Below are positions 1 to 7,536 of a stretch of DNA of 61,020 nt, in pieces. This stretch comes from Rhizobium sullae. Its GTDB lineage: Bacteria; Pseudomonadota; Alphaproteobacteria; Rhizobiales; Rhizobiaceae. The position numbers and the translations under genes were made by a program. The stretch lies in NCBI RefSeq assembly GCF_900169785.1, contig NZ_FWER01000029.1, positions 1,090 through 62,109 on the forward strand, read 5' to 3'. Within the stretch, counting starts at the first letter, position 1; each line of letters begins with the position of its first letter. A model generated the notes under the pieces. It was not told the DNA's origin and ran no database searches. It worked only from the letters and a program-made list of their open reading frames with translations.

Positions 1-1097
1 TAGTCACCTGAATCCGAAGTTCGGTTCATTGTTTTTTGGCAGAAGCGTCTGACGGAGGCGAGGATTTCGTCTGCGGATTTGACCCATTTGTAGGGCTTGG
101 GGTTTTCGTTGTGGGCCTTGATGAAGGCGGCGATGTCGGCTTCGAGTTCCGCCGTGGATCGATGGACGCCGCGTTGCAACTGCTTGCGCGTCAGCTCGGC
201 AAACCACCGTTCGACCTGATTGATCCAGGACGCCGATGTTGGTGTGAAGTGAACATGCCAATGGGGTCGGCGCGCCAGCCAGGCCTTGATCTTCGGTGTT
301 TTGTGGGTGGCATAGTTGTCCATCACGAGGTGTACGTCCGGTCCCTCGGGCATCACGGCGTCGATCCGCTTGAGAAAGTCGAGGAACTCGGTTGCCCGGT
401 GACGTTTGTAGCATTTGCCGATCACGGCACCGGTGGCCACATCGAGCGCCGCGAACAGGGAGGTCGTGCCATTGCGGACATAGGTATGAGTGCGCCGCTC
501 AGGCACGCCTGGCACCATGGGCAGGACGGGCTGCTCGCGATCCAGCGCCTGAATTTGCGATTTTTCGTCGACGCACAGCACGACCGCCCGGTTCGGTGGT
601 GACATGTAGAGGCCGACAATATCCTGAACCTTGTCGACGAACAGAGGATCGCTCGACAGCTTGAACGTCTCAGACCGGTGCGGTTGCAGTCCAAACGCGG
701 CCCAGATCCGGCGGATGGTGGTATGCGATAGCCCGGTCTCGGCTGCCATGGAGCGGATCGACCAATGGGTGGCGTCCTTCGGAGTGGTGTTCAGCGTGCG
801 CTCGATCACCCGAGCCACCTGCGCATCCGATACCGTTCGTGGTCGGCCAGTACGATATTCGTCGGTCAGCCCTTCAATGCCATCCTGAACGAACCGCCGC
901 CGCCATTTGCCGACCGTGTGCTCGTGGACACCGAGGCGTTCGGCAACTTCCTTGCTCTGCAGCCCCTCTGCACACAAAAGGACCATTCGGCATCGATCCG
1001 ACAGTGAACGCGGCGCTTTGTGCCGCCGAACCTGCGCTTCGAGAAAAGCTCGGTCCTCGCCGCTCAACACGACCAAATCCGCCGGTCTGCCAACCAT
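1..1097 (-). CDS. IS630-family DDE transposase (runs to the window edge)
   Basis: The frame opens with ATG at 1095-1097, behind a good ribosome site (AGGAGGG, 7-8 bases upstream), and stays open for 365 codons to position 3. The last two visible bases are TA, so the stop codon must be completed by the base left of the window. The N-terminal third is a helix-turn-helix region (motif SKEVAERLGVHEHTVGKW), followed by the DDE domain. The catalytic acids are visible as VVLCVDEKS, HLVMDNYATHK and WINQVERWFAEL; I count 35 residues between the second Asp and the Glu. Length and motifs fit IS630 transposases, and no internal frameshift was found on reading codon by codon, so it may be active. Confidence 0.88.
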   Translation of the reverse strand, partial: MVGRPADLVVLSGEDRAFLEAQVRRHKAPRSLSDRCRMVLLCAEGLQSKEVAERLGVHEHTVGKWRRRFVQDGIEGLTDEYRTGRPRTVSDAQVARVIERTLNTTPKDATHWSIRSMAAETGLSHTTIRRIWAAFGLQPHRSETFKLSSDPLFVDKVQDIVGLYMSPPNRAVVLCVDEKSQIQALDREQPVLPMVPGVPERRTHTYVRNGTTSLFAALDVATGAVIGKCYKRHRATEFLDFLKRIDAVMPEGPDVHLVMDNYATHKTPKIKAWLARRPHWHVHFTPTSASWINQVERWFAELTRKQLQRGVHRSTAELEADIAAFIKAHNENPKPYKWVKSADEILASVRRFCQKTMNRTSDSGD

Positions 1098-1164
1098 CAC
1101 TAACCCTCCTGCCGTTCCAACAGAAGCAATATATAATGAGGCTTACTTCAGTTCCAGGTGACTA
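1..1164 (-). mobile_element. IS630-family insertion sequence, essentially complete
   Basis: The ends are imperfect inverted repeats. The left end starts TAGTCACCTG, and the reverse complement of the right end (finishing at 1164) also starts TAGTCACCTG, with about 70% match over the next dozen bases. Both ends carry the TA dinucleotide that IS630/Tc1-mariner elements use as target and duplicate. The element holds a single transposase gene on the minus strand. Its outer left boundary coincides with the window edge, so the flanking target base cannot be seen. Confidence 0.85.
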
Positions 1165-1221
1165 GTTACAGCCAGCATCATCTTTGATAACGGTTTTCCT
1201 GAAAAAAGGCAGGGGGCACTG

Positions 1222-1557
1222 GTGGATCGAGCGCAAGCCAAAGTGTGTCGACGATACGATGTGCTTCTCACACCTCCTGCGTCTTCGTCAAGGCTAGGAA
1301 TTTCCGCGAGTGCGCTGCGCGGTGAACAGCCATTAAATGGTCTGAGGCATTCACCTGACGTGGGGATCAGTGGATGGTTCATTTGGGGTGGGCAAGAGTT
1401 TTCGACAGACCCGAAATTCTTCAACCCGATGCATGTCTCCCATTTGCAAGAACGTTGCCCCGCCGTGCTGCCGTACTTGGGTCTGCCGCCCGGTTGGCGC
1501 TTCTTGATTGCGCCCGACTACGAGGATGTGGTTCGACAGTGGCCTCCTCGACCTTGA
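1222..1557 (+). pseudogene. Imm33-like small protein with an apparent C-terminal frameshift
   Basis: GTG start at 1222, preceded by AGGGGG. The product (111 residues) contains LNGLRHSPDVGISGWFIWGG and PYLGLPPGWRFLIAPDYEDV, which match my memory of a widespread family of small proteins often annotated as Imm33-like immunity proteins. Relatives continue EDVWFD followed by a short hydrophobic tail. Here the frame reads EDVVRQWPPRP and stops. The neighbouring frame from about 1530 encodes WFDSGLLDLD and then a TGA at 1557-1559. A loss of two bases near 1524-1530 would explain this. The gene is therefore either frameshifted or altered only in its last ten residues. It lies directly after the IS630 element. 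The immunity role is an inference from family naming. Confidence 0.5.
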
Positions 1558-1615
1558 CTGACAGGCCCTTGCGGATGTTGGACAGCTCGCGGCGGCCCAT
1601 AGCTCACGCTAGCAA

Positions 1616-1648
1616 GTCCGTGTAGTCTCGCGGCGAATCGCCACGGAC
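1616..1648 (+). repeat. Nested inverted repeat upstream of the 1655 gene
   Basis: The outer arms GTCCGTG (1616-1622) and CACGGAC (1642-1648) enclose an inner palindrome GGCGA-A-TCGCC. The structure ends seven bases before the ATG at 1655 and could form a hairpin in the leader or act as an operator. No further support. Confidence 0.35.
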
Positions 1649-1654
1649 ACTGAA

Positions 1655-1987
1655 ATGGCTCCGCTTACGCCGTCACCTAAGATCAAGCTTTCAAGATTGC
1701 GCGACATCGGTTGGTCCTCTTGGGACCCAATTGGCCTTCTGTCTGCGGGAACAAGATGGGATGAAGACGACAACCGATCATTCGCGGATGAATACGACAG
1801 CTATTTAATCGAAGCAGCCGGACGGCTGCGACGAGGCGCATCTGATGCTGACGTCGTTGATTTCCTCATGAGTATTGAAGCTGATCACATGGGCTTGGGG
1901 GAACAGCCCGACGCCCGCGCGAGGGCTCAATCAGTCGTGGCTGCGATCCGCGCGGACGATCAGCTTTGGACTTATCCCGATAAGTAA
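1655..1987 (+). CDS. Conserved hypothetical protein, 110 aa
   Basis: ATG start at 1655. The protein is acidic and soluble, with no signal peptide or membrane segment. It contains IGWSSWDPIGL near residue 18 and FADEYDSYL near residue 43, then a helical part (RLRRGASDADVVDFLMSIEA). The DPIGL...DEYD pattern recalls small proteins annotated as hypothetical or DUF1871-like across alphaproteobacteria; I cannot name a function. It follows the Imm33-like gene on the same strand by about 100 bases. If that family assignment is right, the two could be a small immunity cassette, but no toxin gene is visible. Confidence 0.65.
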   Translation: MAPLTPSPKIKLSRLRDIGWSSWDPIGLLSAGTRWDEDDNRSFADEYDSYLIEAAGRLRRGASDADVVDFLMSIEADHMGLGEQPDARARAQSVVAAIRADDQLWTYPDK

Positions 1988-2020
1988 GCGCCGAATGCGC
2001 ACGATGTTTGTCTCTGAAAT

Positions 2021-2054
2021 AATGGCCGCTCATGGCGGCGCGAAGCGGAAGCGG
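2021..2054 (+). repeat. Short intergenic repeat, copy 1
   Basis: An AATGGC...TGGC lead-in is followed by the 18-mer GGCGCGAAGCGGAAGCGG at 2037-2054. The same 18-mer occurs at 3664-3681, also preceded by AATGGC. The two copies flank the 2.1-3.6 kb block and lie outside recognisable genes. Confidence 0.5.
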
Positions 2055-2082
2055 CTCCTTGGCAGCTTCCGTACCGAGGCAG

Positions 2083-2263
2083 TCATCTGGTCGATGTGTA
2101 AATAAACAAAAGACCGAGTGTCCCCATCCCGAAAGAAAGCCAAACCAATTGTTTGCGTGGGACTTCGTGGATCGATTTGTATCGAGAGATGGCGGGGCCA
2201 TAAGAGACCCCACATTGCGAATATGATGAGAAACGGGATAGCTTCGTCAAAGCTTTCGACCAC
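2083..2263 (-). pseudogene. Possible frameshifted small membrane protein
   Basis: On the minus strand a GTG at 2261-2263 has a plausible ribosome site (AGGAGA). It opens a frame encoding a hydrophobic segment (IPFLIIFAMWGLLWPRHL). In the next frame the sequence continues with SIHEVPRKQLVWLSFGMGTL and then GLLFIYTSTR before a TGA at 2083. Joined near 2175, the two halves would make a 60-residue two-helix membrane protein. The frameshift and the gene itself are inferred only from hydropathy and the ribosome site. It could equally be noncoding. Confidence 0.3.
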
Positions 2264-2406
2264 TCCGCGTCTCCTGGTCCCGCAATGAATTCGATCTCGG
2301 CCAGCCGATACTGCTGTAAAAAAATTAATCCACGATTATTGACCGCAACTGGCGCATTTGCGTCATGACGGCCGTCGGCCCGAAGCGGACGAGACGCCCT
2401 CATGGA

Positions 2407-2691
2407 TCAAAGCCAGTTCGACACGAGCAGAGGGAGAGCTAAGGCCATCCCGACCGGCGTCGCCATTCCGAACAGAAGGAAAAAAGCAACCGACGCAACA
2501 CCCCAACTCCACCAGAAGATACGAAACCTCCCTGTCGTAAGCCCCGTTGCGCAGAGGGCCAAGGTGAGCAAGAAAAAGGTTAAACCAACTGCAAATCCTC
2601 TGATCCCGAACACCATCAGGACATGAGGAATGATCCCTACCAACATGGCTGTCGCAACAAGAGCTGGGGCCCTCGCAGACAGTTTTTGCAT
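2407..2691 (-). CDS. Small hydrophobic membrane protein, unknown function
   Basis: I place the start at the ATG giving MQKLSARAPAL (94 residues); the frame extends 23 codons further upstream without membrane features. Three or four hydrophobic stretches are visible: ALVATAMLVGIIPHVLMVF, VGLTFFLLTLALCATGL, and WGVASVAFFLLFG running into VGMALALPLLV. It resembles no family I can name. It is probably an inner-membrane protein. It lies downstream (minus strand) of nothing obvious and is likely monocistronic. Confidence 0.5.
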   Translation of the reverse strand: MQKLSARAPALVATAMLVGIIPHVLMVFGIRGFAVGLTFFLLTLALCATGLTTGRFRIFWWSWGVASVAFFLLFGMATPVGMALALPLLVSNWL

Positions 2692-3042
2692 TGCATTGCC
2701 TTCTGGCATGGCGGTGGTCATCCCCAATGAAACGCACATTCGCGTGCGAGTTGCAGCCACTCTTTCTGAAAAGTGTTAATGTCCGATGTTGGCGCGATAC
2801 GGCCGAAAACGACTATCGCTAACCCTTACGGATGGAATACCTCGGAAAGCTATTCCATCTCCGACACTTACCGCTATCGAGTTTTCAACGAACTCGCTTT
2901 AGCGACCATCGCCAGTTTCGGCAGTAACAGTTTTCGCCGCTAGGGTAGGAGGGATTTTCTGCCTGGCCTCTATCCGAGGTGGGCATCAATATCGTGCTCC
3001 GCCGCTGCACCTGAGCGAGGACTGATCAAGAGGGCGACGGAG
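2692..3042. other. Intergenic stretch with one 9-bp inverted repeat
   Basis: I see no convincing gene here. The only structure is a perfect inverted repeat: GATGGAATA (2831-2839) and TATTCCATC (2851-2859) with an 11-base spacer. It has no T-tract on either strand, so a terminator role for the minus-strand GNAT gene ending at 3043 is weakly supported. Confidence 0.4.
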
Positions 3043-3579
3043 CTACCCCGCCAAGGGGGCTTCCATGAAGATGAGATGCTTGCGCAGTTCAGGAGGTGCT
3101 TCGTAGTAGGGCGCGATCTCCTGGAACCCGAGAGAGCGGTAGAGGCTTAGCGCCTCATCGTGGTTGCGGCCGGTATCCAGCCGCATGGTGGTGTAGCCCC
3201 GCTCAGCAGCCACGCGCACGATGCTCTCGGCGAGACGGCGGCCCAGCCCTAAGCCTCGGCCATCAGGGCTGATGAACATGCGCTTCATCTCGCATGTGTG
3301 TTCGTCGATCCGCTGCATCATCACGCAGCCGACCACGTTTCCGTTCAGGCGGGCGACAAGAATCTCCCCATCTGGAGCCGAGTGGAGCCTCGGCAGGCTG
3401 TCCAGGAGTGCGGCCCATGCTTCTGGCGTGTAGTAGCGGTCGACGAACCAAGCGTTCTCCCCGTAGCGCGACCGACACCAGTCGATGAAGCCGTTGCACA
3501 AGGCTCGAATCGCAGTGAAGTCGTCAGGTCTGGCTGGGCCGATCTCCGAGTTCTGTTCCACCTCTGCGCCCCCACTCAC
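3043..3579 (-). CDS. GNAT-family N-acetyltransferase
   Basis: The product (178 residues from a GTG at 3577-3579, or slightly shorter from a second in-frame GTG six codons on) has the GNAT fold order. There is an N-terminal helix region, the strand ILVARLNGNVVGCVMMQRI, then MKRMFISPDGRGLGLGRRL. The last carries the acetyl-CoA-binding R/Q-x-x-G-x-G/A motif (GRGLGLG). The C-terminal signature is YTTMRLDTGRNHDEALSLYR, then SLGFQEIAPY. These proteins acetylate an amine on a small molecule or protein; the acceptor cannot be read from sequence. It appears to be a single-gene unit, cytoplasmic. Confidence 0.85.
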   Translation of the reverse strand: MSGGAEVEQNSEIGPARPDDFTAIRALCNGFIDWCRSRYGENAWFVDRYYTPEAWAALLDSLPRLHSAPDGEILVARLNGNVVGCVMMQRIDEHTCEMKRMFISPDGRGLGLGRRLAESIVRVAAERGYTTMRLDTGRNHDEALSLYRSLGFQEIAPYYEAPPELRKHLIFMEAPLAG

Positions 3580-3649
3580 GAATTCTGCTTTTGGTCTGGT
3601 GGTTTTTGCTTCCTAATGCCGCAAATTACTCGGCGCTTTTCAAGAGCGC

Positions 3650-3681
3650 AATGGCTTCTGTTTGGCGCGAAGCGGAAGCGG
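3650..3681 (+). repeat. Short intergenic repeat, copy 2
   Basis: AATGGC lead-in, then the 18-mer GGCGCGAAGCGGAAGCGG (3664-3681), identical to 2037-2054. It lies in the gap between the GNAT gene and the DnaB-like gene (3580-3863), in which no gene is seen. A degenerate relative with the rhizobial motif ATGGCCGCTGTGGGCC is readable on the minus strand near 4675-4695. Confidence 0.5.
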
Positions 3682-3863
3682 TCTTTAACGCTTGTGACGA
3701 ATCATCAGGCCCGCTAGCTTCCGCTGTACAGGCTTGGCCCGCGCCTCCTCCCTCCTTTCGGGGAAGTATCGCACATACGGGGTGACATCATCATCATCGA
3801 ACCATCTGTTCGAGCATCGCATAAGGAGGGGTTGCGTTTCTGGCTCGGAACGGAGGTCCTTTG

Positions 3864-4577
3864 ATGAAACTTTCTGCCCCCATCTTCCAATTGAAACGCC
3901 GAGCCAAGCTCATGGCTCGGAATAGTAACGTCCCGCTGCACGAAGCCCTGGATCAAATTGCGCGAGAGGAGGGGTTCGCAAGATGGAGCCTGCTTTCCTC
4001 TCAAATCGCAACGGGGTCACTGTCCAAAACAATACTATCCCGACTGGATGATGGTGATCTGCTATTGATGGCCGGTCGGCCGGGACATGGCAAAACCACG
4101 CTGGGACTTCAGCTTTTGCTCGACGCTGCCCGAGACGAGAGAAAAGCGGTATTATTCACGTTAGAATTTACCGAGCAGCAGGCACGGAAACACCTTCAGT
4201 CTGTGGATGAAGGCTCTCACGGCGTTGGCGACAGTCTGGAAATCGTGACGTCGGATGAAATCAGCGCAGATTACATCATTCGCTATTTGTCGGGATCGAG
4301 GCCAGGAACGGTCGCCGTTATCGACTACCTGCAGATACTCGACCAGCAGCGAAGCAAGCCCGCACTTTCGGATCAGGTTCTCGCTCTTGGAGATTTCGCC
4401 AGAAAAACTGGTGTTGTTCTTGGGTTCATCTCACAGATTGATCGGTCGTTTGATCCAGAGAGCAAACGCCTGCCGGATATCCGCGACATTCGTCTACCCA
4501 ATCTCGTCGATCTAGGGCTCTTCACCAAAGCCTGCTTCCTGCACAACGGCGAGGCCCAGCTTCAAGACGTGGCCTAA
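3864..4577 (+). CDS. DnaB/RecA-type P-loop ATPase, short helicase-like protein
   Basis: The start is the ATG at 3864, with CGGAGG 7 bases upstream (a TTG lies one codon before). The 237-residue product has a Walker A motif at about residue 68 (GRPGHGKTTLGLQLLLD) and a Walker B region (VAVIDYLQILDQQRS). A downstream VVLGFISQIDRSFD resembles the DnaB/KaiC sensor segment. It lacks the N-terminal DnaG-interacting domain of replicative DnaB, so it is a stand-alone RecA-fold domain of the kind annotated 'DNA helicase' in rhizobia. A role in DNA metabolism is inferred from the fold only. Confidence 0.75.
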   Translation: MKLSAPIFQLKRRAKLMARNSNVPLHEALDQIAREEGFARWSLLSSQIATGSLSKTILSRLDDGDLLLMAGRPGHGKTTLGLQLLLDAARDERKAVLFTLEFTEQQARKHLQSVDEGSHGVGDSLEIVTSDEISADYIIRYLSGSRPGTVAVIDYLQILDQQRSKPALSDQVLALGDFARKTGVVLGFISQIDRSFDPESKRLPDIRDIRLPNLVDLGLFTKACFLHNGEAQLQDVA

Positions 4578-4742
4578 CGTGCTCGATTACCGCGATGCCG
4601 CAGACTGGTCGCGGCAGTCGATCTTGCAATGACTGGTGTTGGCGCGAAGCCGCCGAAGGGTTCGTCTGCAGTCGGCCCACAGCGGCCATAGGGCGCGCGT
4701 TGCGCGGGCAATGGGTGAAGACCCCATTTGCGAAGATGCGTC

Positions 4743-4764
4743 GGAGGTGTCCAGACACACCTCC
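4743..4764. terminator. Hairpin between convergent genes
   Basis: Perfect arms GGAGGTGT (4743-4750) and ACACCTCC (4757-4764) with a 6-base loop. It lies between the plus-strand ATPase (ends 4577) and the minus-strand deaminase (ends 4802). There is no T-tract, so a factor-independent terminator is not assured. The remaining 4578-4742 holds no gene I can support. Confidence 0.35.
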
Positions 4765-4801
4765 TCGATGTGCCCTCCAGCGGCATTTCGGACGAAAGAG
4801 A

Positions 4802-5275
4802 CTATGCCTTGCCCAGATGCTTCGGCCAGAATTCCTGATGGACTTTGGCGGCATCGTCTTCGAGGTTCGTCGGACCAATCACAGTGACGTTGCGCGCGCC
4901 CGTTTGCAACACCGCCCGGCTCGGCACGTTCAACCCGATCCCAGCGATCTCGCCAAGCCGCGTTTCGGAGCACGCAAACACCATACGCCCGATGCCCGAC
5001 CAATAAATCGCCCCGGAGCACATCGCGCACGGCTCCGTGCTGGTGTAGAGCGTGCAGTCACCGAGAAAAGCAGAGTCGTAGTGCTGCGCCGCCAGTCTTA
5101 CCAGGTTCATCTCGGCGTGGTTCGTCATATCGTGGCCGGTGAAGACGCTGTTTTCGGCACGAAGGATTATTTCGCCGTCCTTCACAAGCACCGAGCCAAA
5201 TGGTTCGTCGCCGCCTTCCATCGCGGATTTTGAGAGCGCAATCGCCTCGCGCAAAAACGGCTCATGGTTTTCCAT
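4802..5275 (-). CDS. Nucleoside/guanine deaminase-family zinc enzyme
   Basis: The preferred start is MENHEPFLREA (157 residues), preceded by a G-rich ribosome site; the frame extends 23 codons further up. The cytidine/deoxycytidylate deaminase signature is clear. MTNHAEMNLVR supplies the zinc-binding His and the catalytic Glu (HAE), and TSTEPCAMCSGAIYWSGIGR supplies the PCxxC zinc ligands. The spacing and the GGDEPFGSVLV segment fit the guanine deaminase/TadA-like branch. The reaction is hydrolytic deamination of a purine or cytosine base or nucleoside in the cytoplasm. The exact substrate is not determined. Confidence 0.85.
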   Translation of the reverse strand: MENHEPFLREAIALSKSAMEGGDEPFGSVLVKDGEIILRAENSVFTGHDMTNHAEMNLVRLAAQHYDSAFLGDCTLYTSTEPCAMCSGAIYWSGIGRMVFACSETRLGEIAGIGLNVPSRAVLQTGARNVTVIGPTNLEDDAAKVHQEFWPKHLGKA

Positions 5276-5509
5276 CGGCGTCCCCCCCAACACTAGAGCG
5301 TGATGATCTTGTCTTGAATCGAAGAGATTTCCAAGGGCTGCCAATCAGATTCAAGATGCTGGCAGGGGGAAGGAGGCCGATATGGATGTCTCCTATTGTG
5401 AAGGGTTTCGGATGCCGGCTATCCACGTGTTGGCCTGGCGCCGGGCCGGCGTCCGAAAGCCGAAGCTCGGTGCGCCCACCGACTGCTAGCCTTCCCGCGT
5501 CGATTCCCG
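5276..5509. other. Intergenic region with a long-spaced inverted repeat
   Basis: Perfect 9-base arms TCTTGAATC (5312-5320) and GATTCAAGA (5348-5356) are separated by 27 bases. The layout suggests the end of a degraded mobile element or a structured intergenic repeat. No gene is recognised in either direction. Confidence 0.35.
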
Positions 5510-5920
5510 CTAATATTGGCCAATTGGAAGGCTTGGGAAAGGCTCTATCGTTTCGTCAAGCTGCACCCACTTATGTTTCGATTGTTCGAATACTGACATG
5601 GCAGGCGGCGCGAAGGCCGGCTCGGCAAATGAACCTACCGCCACCCCGATCCAGGACGGCGAAACATCAGCCTTCCAATAGACGGTCGAGCCGCAAATGG
5701 GACAAAAATGCATTCGGACCTTGCGACCGCTGTCGCCAGTACGAATGAATTCTGTCGACGTTCCAAATATTTCGACACAGTCAATCGAGTGGAACGCATT
5801 AGCGCTGAATGGCGCACCAGTCCTTCGCTGGCAAGCGAAACAGTGACACAGCGCAGTCAGTTGTGGTGGTTCGCTAAACATCAGTCTAAGAGCGCCGCAG
5901 GCGCATTGGGCAGTGGCCAT
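5510..5920 (-). CDS. GFA-family (glutathione-dependent formaldehyde-activating-like) zinc protein A
   Basis: ATG at 5918-5920 behind GGGAGGAG. The 136-residue product shows the GFA zinc motifs. CACGAL and then CHCFACQRRTGAPFS supply the first Cys set, and HFCPICGSTVYW supplies the late CxxC. The fold resembles S-(hydroxymethyl)glutathione synthase and related small zinc proteins; most family members have unknown substrates, so formaldehyde activation should not be assumed. It is divergent from a second GFA-family gene starting at 6201, with two palindromes in the shared upstream region. Confidence 0.85.
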   Translation of the reverse strand: MATAQCACGALRLMFSEPPQLTALCHCFACQRRTGAPFSANAFHSIDCVEIFGTSTEFIRTGDSGRKVRMHFCPICGSTVYWKADVSPSWIGVAVGSFAEPAFAPPAMSVFEQSKHKWVQLDETIEPFPSLPIGQY

Positions 5921-5982
5921 GGAAACTCCTCCCGCTTGCACGGTGAGATTACGCTGGATTGAGGGCTGAAGCGCAGGCCCGA

Positions 5983-6141
5983 ACCGCAATTCTTTGCGGT
6001 GGGCGACGCGAAGGGGCTGAGACCTGATACAATTTCAGGCTCACAGAAGCTCGAATGTAGATCGCGCAAATGCCGAAGTCTAGAGGAAACCCATCTGACC
6101 GCTTAGGGCGCGACACCAGCCGGACCGCGGCAATTGCGGTC
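5983..6141. promoter_or_regulatory. Two palindromes in the divergent GFA-GFA promoter region
   Basis: Site 1: ACCGCAA-TTCT-TTGCGGT, 5983-6000, 7-bp perfect arms. Site 2: GACCGC-N7-GCGGTC, 6123-6141, 6-bp perfect arms. Both share the ACCGC...GCGGT core and both lie between the divergent starts at 5920 and 6201. They could be operators of one regulator controlling both genes. No regulator gene is adjacent. Confidence 0.4.
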
Positions 6142-6200
6142 ATCGCGTGATTGGGGCAGGATGCCGTCCCTAAATGTGGAGCAGGATTGAACCTACGCTC

Positions 6201-6602
6201 ATGCTGACGGGCTCATGTCATTGCGGCAAGGCGAGCTGGACGCTCGAAGGTGATCCCGGCTCGATCACGGCGTGCAACTGCACGCTCTGCCGACGCTACG
6301 GCGCTCTATGGGCCTATGATTACGAAGGAGAGCGTATCGCGGTCACCGGGCAGACTGCCTCCTACACCCGCGCAGGCAGGGATAAGTCGTCTCTCGAAAT
6401 ATTGTTCTGCCCATCCTGCGCGTGTGTATTGAGCTGGCGCGGCTTACGGCTTCAAGAGGATGGCCGACGGCGCATGGCTGTAAACTTGCGGCTTGCGCCG
6501 CCGGATCTCGTTCATGATCTGCCTATTGATCATTTCGACGGCCTCGACACGTTTGAAGACCTTCCTTCCAAAGGGCGCTGTGTGCGCGATCTTTGGTTTT
6601 AA
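6201..6602 (+). CDS. GFA-family zinc protein B
   Basis: The start is chosen at the ATG giving MLTGSCHCGKASW, because the Cys motif sits at the very N-terminus in this family; upstream codons are possible but poorly supported. The 133-residue product carries GSCHCGKA, ACNCTLCRRYGALWAY and EILFCPSCACVLSW, the three Cys clusters of the GFA fold. It is diverged from protein A and lacks the CGSTVYW form of the last motif (here CACVLSW), so the two are paralogues rather than duplicates. Substrate unknown. Confidence 0.82.
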   Translation: MLTGSCHCGKASWTLEGDPGSITACNCTLCRRYGALWAYDYEGERIAVTGQTASYTRAGRDKSSLEILFCPSCACVLSWRGLRLQEDGRRRMAVNLRLAPPDLVHDLPIDHFDGLDTFEDLPSKGRCVRDLWF

Positions 6603-6685
6603 GAGCATGCCGCGTGACTGCTTGGGGCCGATACTGTTAAACAACCCCCAAATCGGCGTTCGCCAAAAAACGAGGTTCGCGGGAC

Positions 6686-7084
6686 CTACTTTGCAGGCTC
6701 GACGAGTGGTTGGCCTTTGCGGACGATGTAGGTTGCCAACTCCGATGCTTTGCCCCTACCGACATTCTTTGCCGAGTGAACCACGCCTGATGGAATGAAC
6801 AAGGATTGCCCGGCCGCAAGTATGACCGGCTCTCGGCCTTGGAGCTCGTATTGCAGCGTTCCCTCGAGGACATAAGCAACCTCCTCGCCGGGGTGGAAAT
6901 GCCTTGCGGCCAGAGCGCCTGGTGCGAAGTCAACGCGGACCTGCACGACTTGGTGACCGGGTATATCGACATCGTTCTTCAGCAGATCGGTGCGTTGCAA
7001 TGGCTGCTCAGCCAGCGCCACGCTGAGAGGAGATAAGCTTCCCGCGAAAGCAAGGGCAAGCGCGATAGCATGGATAGTTTTCAT
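6686..7084 (-). CDS. Secreted cupin-domain protein
   Basis: ATG start at 7084. Residues 1-25 form a signal peptide (basic MKTIH, hydrophobic core, then SVALA before EQPL). The mature part is one cupin barrel. Motif 1 is seen as RHFHPGEEVAYVLEG (His, His and Glu metal ligands), and motif 2 around GQSLFIPSGVVHSAKN (His). It is a periplasmic small-molecule binding or enzyme domain of unknown substrate. It diverges from the paoABC operon, with a 450-base gap, so co-regulation is possible but not shown. Confidence 0.82.
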   Translation of the reverse strand: MKTIHAIALALAFAGSLSPLSVALAEQPLQRTDLLKNDVDIPGHQVVQVRVDFAPGALAARHFHPGEEVAYVLEGTLQYELQGREPVILAAGQSLFIPSGVVHSAKNVGRGKASELATYIVRKGQPLVEPAK

Positions 7085-7536
7085 TTCGTCATCCTTCGTA
7101 AAATTAGGCCATTCTCGGCCCTATGGGTCACATTGGGATTTCACACGAAATTTGAACCAGGGATGTGTCCCGAAACCTCATTTTTGTATCCGCGTGTATC
7201 TATGGCAGCACCGGTGGCCATTGCTCCGGCACAAGGTGAAAACATCGTTCCCCCCGCGTCGAAAACTGCAAGCAGACGCTTTGCGAGCGTCGTGAAGATC
7301 TCGGGCGTGATAGGATCCTGCGGCTCCACGAGATGAGAGCATTTCGCCCCGCTGGCTGGGGATTGGTGCCCACTCGCAGGTGAGACAAGGGACCTTTCAT
7401 GAGCCAGATCGATAACGGCATGCGCGAAAGTCCCCCTAATCGCCGTCCCAGCATTCTCTACGTTTAGAACGGTGTCGTTGCTCGAGCGAACTCGCGCGCG
7501 CCTCCCCTCCGTCCAACGAACGAAGTGGAACTGGAC
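7085..7536. other. Long divergent intergenic region, cupin / paoA
   Basis: About 450 bases separate the cupin and paoA starts. A minus-strand open frame (7141-7554) contains a protein-like stretch near 7200-7330 (ITPEIFTTLAKRLLAVFDAG). It overlaps the paoA start, has no recognisable relative and no ribosome site, so I do not call it. Otherwise the region presumably holds the promoters of both flanking genes. No clear palindromic operator was found. Confidence 0.4.

Noticed and set aside
36..1161. Several plus-strand open frames inside the IS630 element
   Set aside because: All are complements of the transposase frame, which has DDE motifs and a ribosome site.
5276..5509. Short plus-strand frame MDVSYCEGFRMPAIHVLAWR... 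near 5392-5490
   Set aside because: About 32 codons with a GGAGG upstream, but no family resemblance; the nearby inverted repeat suggests a decayed element rather than a gene.
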